Below are positions 5,725 through 8,927 of a stretch of 8,927 nucleotides of DNA, piece by piece. The first letter of the stretch is position 1; every line of letters begins with the position of its first letter. The notes beneath the pieces were generated by a model. That model had not been told where the DNA came from. It worked only from the letters and a program-made list of their open reading frames with translations, and ran no database searches. The stretch is from NCBI GenBank assembly GCA_900757795.1, contig CAAEPE010000041.1, forward strand, positions 1-8,927. Reading direction: 5' to 3'. Made by a program: the position numbers and the translations under genes. This DNA is from an uncultured Phascolarctobacterium sp. (lineage in GTDB: Bacteria; Bacillota; Negativicutes; Acidaminococcales; Acidaminococcaceae).

Positions 5725-5753
5725 TTGCTTTTTAATTCATTTTAGGTTATAAT
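5725..5753 (+). promoter_or_regulatory. Promoter of the cold-shock gene
   Basis: TTGCTT (5725-5730) and a perfect TATAAT (5748-5753) have a 17-nt spacer. The start near 5760 gives a leader of about 69 nt that carries the hairpin at 5787-5811. Confidence 0.75.
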
Positions 5754-5786
5754 ATATTTATAGGCTTTAGGGAGCTTAGAATTACG

Positions 5787-5811
5787 GTGAGGCTGAATAT
5801 AGCAGCCTTAC
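5787..5811 (+). promoter_or_regulatory. Hairpin in the cold-shock mRNA leader
   Basis: A 9-bp stem (GTGAGGCTG with CAGCCTTAC, one G-T pair) with a 7-nt loop ends 5 bases before the AGGAGG ribosome site at 5817-5822. It could tune translation or mRNA stability in response to temperature. That role is inference from position. Confidence 0.6.
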
Positions 5812-5828
5812 ATATTAGGAGGACTAAG

Positions 5829-6026
5829 ATGACTGGTAAAGTAAAATGGTTTAATGCTGAGAAGGGTTATGGCTTTATTCAACGCGAGGGCGGCAAGGAT
5901 TTGTTTGTACATTTCTCTGCCATTCAAGCTGATGGCTTTAAAACCTTGGAAGAAGGCTGGGACGTGGAATTTGACGTTATTTCCGGCGAGCGCGGCGAAC
6001 AGGCTGCCAATGTAAAGCATATTTAA
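5829..6026 (+). CDS. Cold-shock protein (CspA family)
   Basis: A 65-aa single cold-shock domain that binds single-stranded RNA or DNA as an RNA chaperone. The start at ATG 5829 is chosen because AGGAGG lies 6 nt upstream and MTGKVKWFNAEKGYGFI is the usual family N-terminus. The GTG at 5787 would run through the leader hairpin and add 14 non-conserved residues. RNP1 is K12-GYGFI and RNP2 is L25-FVHFSAI, and the aromatic residues W8, F9, F16, F26 and F29 are present. The gene is monocistronic, with its own promoter, hairpin leader and strong terminator. A minus-strand frame opposite it is a shadow. Confidence 0.96.
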   Translation: MTGKVKWFNAEKGYGFIQREGGKDLFVHFSAIQADGFKTLEEGWDVEFDVISGERGEQAANVKHI

Positions 6027-6052
6027 AACATATTATACAAAGCTTCTTATGC

Positions 6053-6081
6053 AGGCACTACCTAAGGGTAGTGCCTTTTTT
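6053..6081 (+). terminator. Terminator of the cold-shock gene
   Basis: A 10-bp perfect stem (AGGCACTACC with GGTAGTGCCT), a 4-nt loop TAAG and six T residues. Confidence 0.93.
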
Positions 6082-6099
6082 GCGTTAGGCGTAAAAACT

Positions 6100-6128
6100 T
6101 TGCAAAAAGAGGCAAAACTTCGTATAAT
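6100..6128 (+). promoter_or_regulatory. Promoter of the lipase-UDG-lipoprotein operon
   Basis: TTGCAA (6100-6105) and a perfect TATAAT (6123-6128) are separated by 17 nt. AGGAG at 6149-6153 sits 7 nt before the lipase ATG. No other promoter or terminator is evident in the short gaps of the operon. Confidence 0.8.
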
Positions 6129-6160
6129 ATAATTATCAAGAAGAACGTAGGAGACGCATT

Positions 6161-7546
6161 ATGTATAAAATTTTCAGCTTATTGATGTCCCTTGTATGCG
6201 CAGTGATGCTTGCTTTGCCTGCTTCTGCGGCTACGCGCCAGCCTGTGAGCGAAACGTATGTGGATAAATATTTTACGACAGTAGCTGCTGCCTCCTGCCT
6301 AGGCGTTTATCTGCCGGAAAATTCGACGGAATTCAGTTATCTGCGCAGCTATGGCTGGCACATTGAACCGAAAAAAATGAGCGATGGTAAAGTGGAGACT
6401 AATTTTGCGATTGCTTATAATTATTTTCCGGCACTGGAGAAGAAAATTTTTCTGGTTACCTTTCGCGGCAGCGCCGGTAAAAAAGATTGGGCTATCAATT
6501 TAAAAACTAATCGCGTAAATTTTGGCGGCAGTACCTTAGCACAAATGCAGGAAATTGCGGCAGAACCATTGCATAAGGATAAACCGGCAGTGCATGCAGG
6601 CTTTAATACTTATGTAGATACTGTTTTGAGCACTTCTGTGTTAGACGGGCAGGGAAGGCTTCAAGGCGTTTTTAAAGAGGTTGCAGAAAATCCTAATGCT
6701 GTGCTGCTTTTAAGCGGGCATAGCTTAGGCGGAGCGGCGGCTGCTCTTTTAGGCGAGCGTTTGCTGTGCCTTGGCTTGCCTGCGGAGCGTTTGTGCGTTG
6801 TTACCTTTGGCGCGCCTGCTATCGGCAATGAGCAATTTGTACAGCAGTACGGCGAGCGTTTAAAGCTGCTGCGCATTACTAATACTGCTGACCCCATTCC
6901 TGGCAGCCTGCAAACATTTTTTGGCAGCTACAAGCAATTTGGGCAGCATATTAAATACAGCCTATCGCCTAAAATCAGCAGTATCCAGCATGCGATGGCT
7001 ATGTATTTTGATTACAGCGTTAGCGAGCTTTATAAGGAGTATGACCGTCAAATAGCTTTGGATAGAATTTATCCTGTTTCTGACAGCAAAATTACCGAGG
7101 GCGTACCGGTAGTAGCTTTGTGGATTCAAGAATCTGATAAGCTAAGCCAGGTGGCAACGATTACCGATTTAAAGCGCTTTGTGGCTGACGAATATAAAAA
7201 AATGCTGCCGTCCTATGTTGTAATGCACAAAGCATTAGATAAAGAAGCCTATACACAGGAGAATATTATGCAGCAAAGCCGTTTTTCCGGCGCTGATTAT
7301 ATTTTGCTGTGCGGCATTGACGGTTATCGTCAGAAGCAAGGCGACGATTGGTATTTAACCTTGGAACAGGCGCTTTTTGACCGTGAAGGACGGATGCTGA
7401 ACATCAGCAGCTTAGGACGCAAGGTTGCTCCGGCTGTGGGAAATATTCAGGCGGCTGGCGAAAATTTGATGGCGGCGCGCAAGGAATTGCAGCAGCATTT
7501 GCCGTTTGTGGTAACGCAGTTTGAACCGCAGCTGGTACAGGAATAA
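6161..7546 (+). CDS. Secreted class 3 lipase with an added C-terminal domain
   Basis: A 461-aa exported alpha/beta-hydrolase. The signal peptide is about residues 1-23 (hydrophobic core, cut after ASA/ATR), with no lipobox. The lipase class 3 domain spans roughly 40-300. It has the oxyanion strand FLVTFRGSA (97-105), the nucleophile elbow G186-H-S188-L-G190, VTFGAPAIGNEQF (214-226), the likely catalytic Asp244 in NTADPIPGS, and a likely His277 in SIQHAMAMYF. The Ser-Asp-His triad is therefore complete. It should hydrolyse esters or acylglycerols in the periplasm or outside. Residues about 314-461 form a second region (VPVVALW, SYVVMHKALD, GADYILLCGID, LEQALFDREGRMLN) that lipases do not usually carry and that resembles the CsgG/LpoB-like pattern of the protein at 1949. 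It is the first gene of the operon. Confidence 0.92.
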   Translation: MYKIFSLLMSLVCAVMLALPASAATRQPVSETYVDKYFTTVAAASCLGVYLPENSTEFSYLRSYGWHIEPKKMSDGKVETNFAIAYNYFPALEKKIFLVTFRGSAGKKDWAINLKTNRVNFGGSTLAQMQEIAAEPLHKDKPAVHAGFNTYVDTVLSTSVLDGQGRLQGVFKEVAENPNAVLLLSGHSLGGAAAALLGERLLCLGLPAERLCVVTFGAPAIGNEQFVQQYGERLKLLRITNTADPIPGSLQTFFGSYKQFGQHIKYSLSPKISSIQHAMAMYFDYSVSELYKEYDRQIALDRIYPVSDSKITEGVPVVALWIQESDKLSQVATITDLKRFVADEYKKMLPSYVVMHKALDKEAYTQENIMQQSRFSGADYILLCGIDGYRQKQGDDWYLTLEQALFDREGRMLNISSLGRKVAPAVGNIQAAGENLMAARKELQQHLPFVVTQFEPQLVQE

Positions 7547-7561
7547 AGCGGAGGATAAATT

Positions 7562-8209
7562 ATGGAATTACAGGAATTAGAAAGACAGCTGCAGGAATGT
7601 CAGCAATGCCTCTTTCGCAAAGAGGCGATTGGCCCTGTGGGCTGGTTTGGTAATCCGCAAAGCCCCATTGTTTTTGTAGGCGAAGGCCCCGGCGGGGTCG
7701 AGGATGATTACGGCTGTCCCTTAATTGGCCCGTCGGGGCAGCTGTTGGATAAAGCTTTATGGGCAGCGAAGATGACTCGTGACAGAGTTTTGACTACCAA
7801 TGTTATCAAATGTCGGCCCAAAAACAACCGCACACCGGATGTTGCTGAGGCTTCTTTTTGCGCCAAGCGTTGGTTGGACAAGGAGCTGGAAATTATTCAG
7901 CCTAAGGTTATCGTTGCCCTTGGCGGCGTGGCTCTGCACTATTTAGGCAATCCCGGTATGCGCATTACCCGCGACAGAGGTCAGTGGTTCCGCACGGAGC
8001 AAGGCTTTGACTGCATTGCTACTTACCATCCGGCGTATTTGCTGCGTCTGGCAGGTCACAGCTTGGTTGCCGCCAAATGGGATGTTTTCCATGATTTACA
8101 AGCGGCGCGGGAGCGAGCGGCTGCGCTGGCGCCGGGATACGAATTTATGTCACCGGAGAAGGTGGACTTTTTCAAGCTGTTCAATAAAAGAGTGCATGAT
8201 TATTTGTAA
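7562..8209 (+). CDS. Family 4 uracil-DNA glycosylase (iron-sulfur)
   Basis: A 215-aa DNA-repair enzyme that removes uracil from DNA to start base excision repair. The start at ATG 7562 follows GGAGG at 7550-7554. Motif 1 is GEGPGGVEDDYGCPLIGPSG (40-59). The four cluster ligands C13, C16, C84 (NVIKCRP) and C100 fit the family 4 [4Fe-4S] pattern. Motif 2 is TYHPAYLLR (154-162) with His156. Length and domain order match type 4 UDGs; the last 40 residues form a less conserved tail. It starts 15 bases after the lipase stop and is followed 18 bases later by the lipoprotein gene, so it is likely cotranscribed although the functions look unrelated. Overlapping frames on both strands are shadows. Confidence 0.95.
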   Translation: MELQELERQLQECQQCLFRKEAIGPVGWFGNPQSPIVFVGEGPGGVEDDYGCPLIGPSGQLLDKALWAAKMTRDRVLTTNVIKCRPKNNRTPDVAEASFCAKRWLDKELEIIQPKVIVALGGVALHYLGNPGMRITRDRGQWFRTEQGFDCIATYHPAYLLRLAGHSLVAAKWDVFHDLQAARERAAALAPGYEFMSPEKVDFFKLFNKRVHDYL

Positions 8210-8227
8210 AAAAGTGGATTGATAAAT

Positions 8228-8821
8228 ATGCGTAAAGTACGAAAAATATGTTGCTGGTTTTTGCTGCTTATCATGATTGTGCTTTTAAGCGGCTGCGGTG
8301 GCGAGAACAAGTCACAATTTGAGGGCAAATGGCTGCGTGAAACTGCTTATAATAAAGAAACTAGTGAGGCAGTTGCTGGCGTTGGCGCAAGCTTTGTGGA
8401 AATTGGCAGAGATAAAGACCAATTTACGCTTAAAATGCCGGAATATACCTATATTCAAACTAACGCTCAAGGAGCAGAGCTTACTTATACTTGGCAGCGT
8501 TTTGACGCTTGCTCCGGAAAAATAACAGCCACAGAAAAAGAAAAAAAGCTGATAATCGTACAAAATAATGCTGCTTCTCACAGCGCGGAGCAAGAAGAAT
8601 ATTTTACCTATGACGCACAAACAGGCGCAGTTTTGTATTGGAGCAAGGATAGAAAGCAAAAAGGACTGCCGCCGTTGAGTTATAAAAAATTTTCCGAAAA
8701 CGATTTGGCGGCTGTGAAAGAGCGCGCCAAAAAAAGTATTGAGGAAAGTAATTTTATTAAGCAGCAAAAAAACGAATATAGTAAGAACAATATTGCGCTG
8801 AAACTCAATATTGTTGATTAA
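8228..8821 (+). CDS. Putative lipoprotein, unknown function
   Basis: A 197-aa exported lipoprotein. The ATG at 8228 is used because GTGGA lies 9 nt upstream, whereas the TTG at 8219 sits directly on that site. The signal peptide is basic (MRKVRK) with a hydrophobic core, and the lipobox L20-S-G-C23 predicts lipid attachment at Cys23 and anchoring to a membrane facing the periplasm. The mature part is hydrophilic and rich in Lys, Glu and Thr, with paired beta segments (FTLKMPEYTYIQTN, AELTYTWQRF, KKLIIVQNN, EEYFTYDAQTGAVLYW). This suggests a small beta-rich lipocalin-like or immunity-type barrel, but I do not recognise the family. It ends in a charged helical tail. It is the last gene of the operon, with no convincing terminator after it. 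Confidence 0.82.
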   Translation: MRKVRKICCWFLLLIMIVLLSGCGGENKSQFEGKWLRETAYNKETSEAVAGVGASFVEIGRDKDQFTLKMPEYTYIQTNAQGAELTYTWQRFDACSGKITATEKEKKLIIVQNNAASHSAEQEEYFTYDAQTGAVLYWSKDRKQKGLPPLSYKKFSENDLAAVKERAKKSIEESNFIKQQKNEYSKNNIALKLNIVD

Positions 8822-8927
8822 AAAGAGTCTATGGTAGTTTTTCTGTAAATTAGACCTTCTATGATAATTTTTAGTTTATTATAGAATCAAGAACACAAAA
8901 TTCTAGTATTCTCTTAATTTACTTATA
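8822..8927. other. AT-rich 3' end region with a weak hairpin
   Basis: No gene is visible. An 11-bp AT-rich stem pairs 8857-8867 with 8876-8886 (TTCTATGATAA / TTATTATAGAA, one G-T pair, 8-nt loop) but is not followed by a T run. It could be a weak terminator or processing site for the lipoprotein mRNA. The segments beginning at 8828 and 8858 both start TCTATG, followed by similar T-rich sequence. Confidence 0.4.

Noticed and set aside
5787..5828. GTG 5787 as the cold-shock protein start
   Set aside because: It would translate through the leader hairpin and the AGGAGG site; the family always starts near MxGKVKWFN.
8219..8227. TTG 8219 as the lipoprotein start
   Set aside because: It directly abuts the GTGGA site, leaving no spacing; ATG 8228 has a proper spacing and signal peptide.
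8312..8767. Minus-strand 151-aa open frame opposite the lipoprotein
   Set aside because: No ribosome site or promoter; Phe- and Ser-rich low-complexity translation typical of the antisense of a Lys- and Glu-rich gene.
1..8927. CRISPR array, tRNA or rRNA gene, insertion sequence or prophage structural genes
   Set aside because: No repeat-spacer pattern, cloverleaf, transposase or terminal inverted repeats, or phage structural proteins were seen.

Overview
The window looks like chromosomal DNA from a diderm Firmicute of the class Negativicutes, probably the Acidaminococcaceae/Phascolarctobacterium group. This rests on three things: a beta-barrel porin preceded by the end of an S-layer-homology (SLH) domain, which is the typical OmpM-like arrangement that ties the outer membrane to peptidoglycan in this class; a Firmicute-style SCIFF peptide; and strong AGGAGG ribosome sites with sigma-A promoters. 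The genus is inference and was not tested.

Layout: (1) 2-1042, the 3' part of an SLH-porin gene, closed by a strong terminator. (2) 1167-1785, an AT-rich segment with a small PBECR-type nuclease gene on its own promoter, followed by an unrecognised structured RNA with its own promoter and terminator. (3) 1875-2592, a monocistronic gene for a secreted protein with a CsgG/LpoB-like pattern. (4) 2681-3662, an AT-rich two-gene operon encoding a RelA/SpoT-type synthetase domain (small alarmone synthetase, toxSAS-like) and an overlapping 81-aa partner. This is the best candidate for a toxin-antitoxin or defence module. (5) 3706-3918 on the minus strand, a 48-aa six-cysteine SCIFF (ranthipeptide) precursor with no maturase gene beside it. 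(6) 3988-5698, an operon of a polytopic membrane protein, a cyclophilin and a GIY-YIG protein. (7) 5725-6081, a cold-shock protein with a hairpin leader. (8) 6100-8821, an operon of a secreted class 3 lipase, a family 4 uracil-DNA glycosylase and a lipoprotein. The final 106 bases carry only a weak AT-rich hairpin.

The housekeeping-type genes (cyclophilin, UDG, CspA, lipase) are interleaved with AT-rich, mobile-looking small modules. Nearly every transcription unit has a clear promoter with a 17-nt spacer, so unit boundaries are unusually readable. The items most worth following are the synthetase plus partner pair, the structured RNA beside the orphan PBECR nuclease, the orphan SCIFF peptide, and a CsgG-like domain that seems to be shared by the secreted protein at 1949 and the C-terminus of the lipase.
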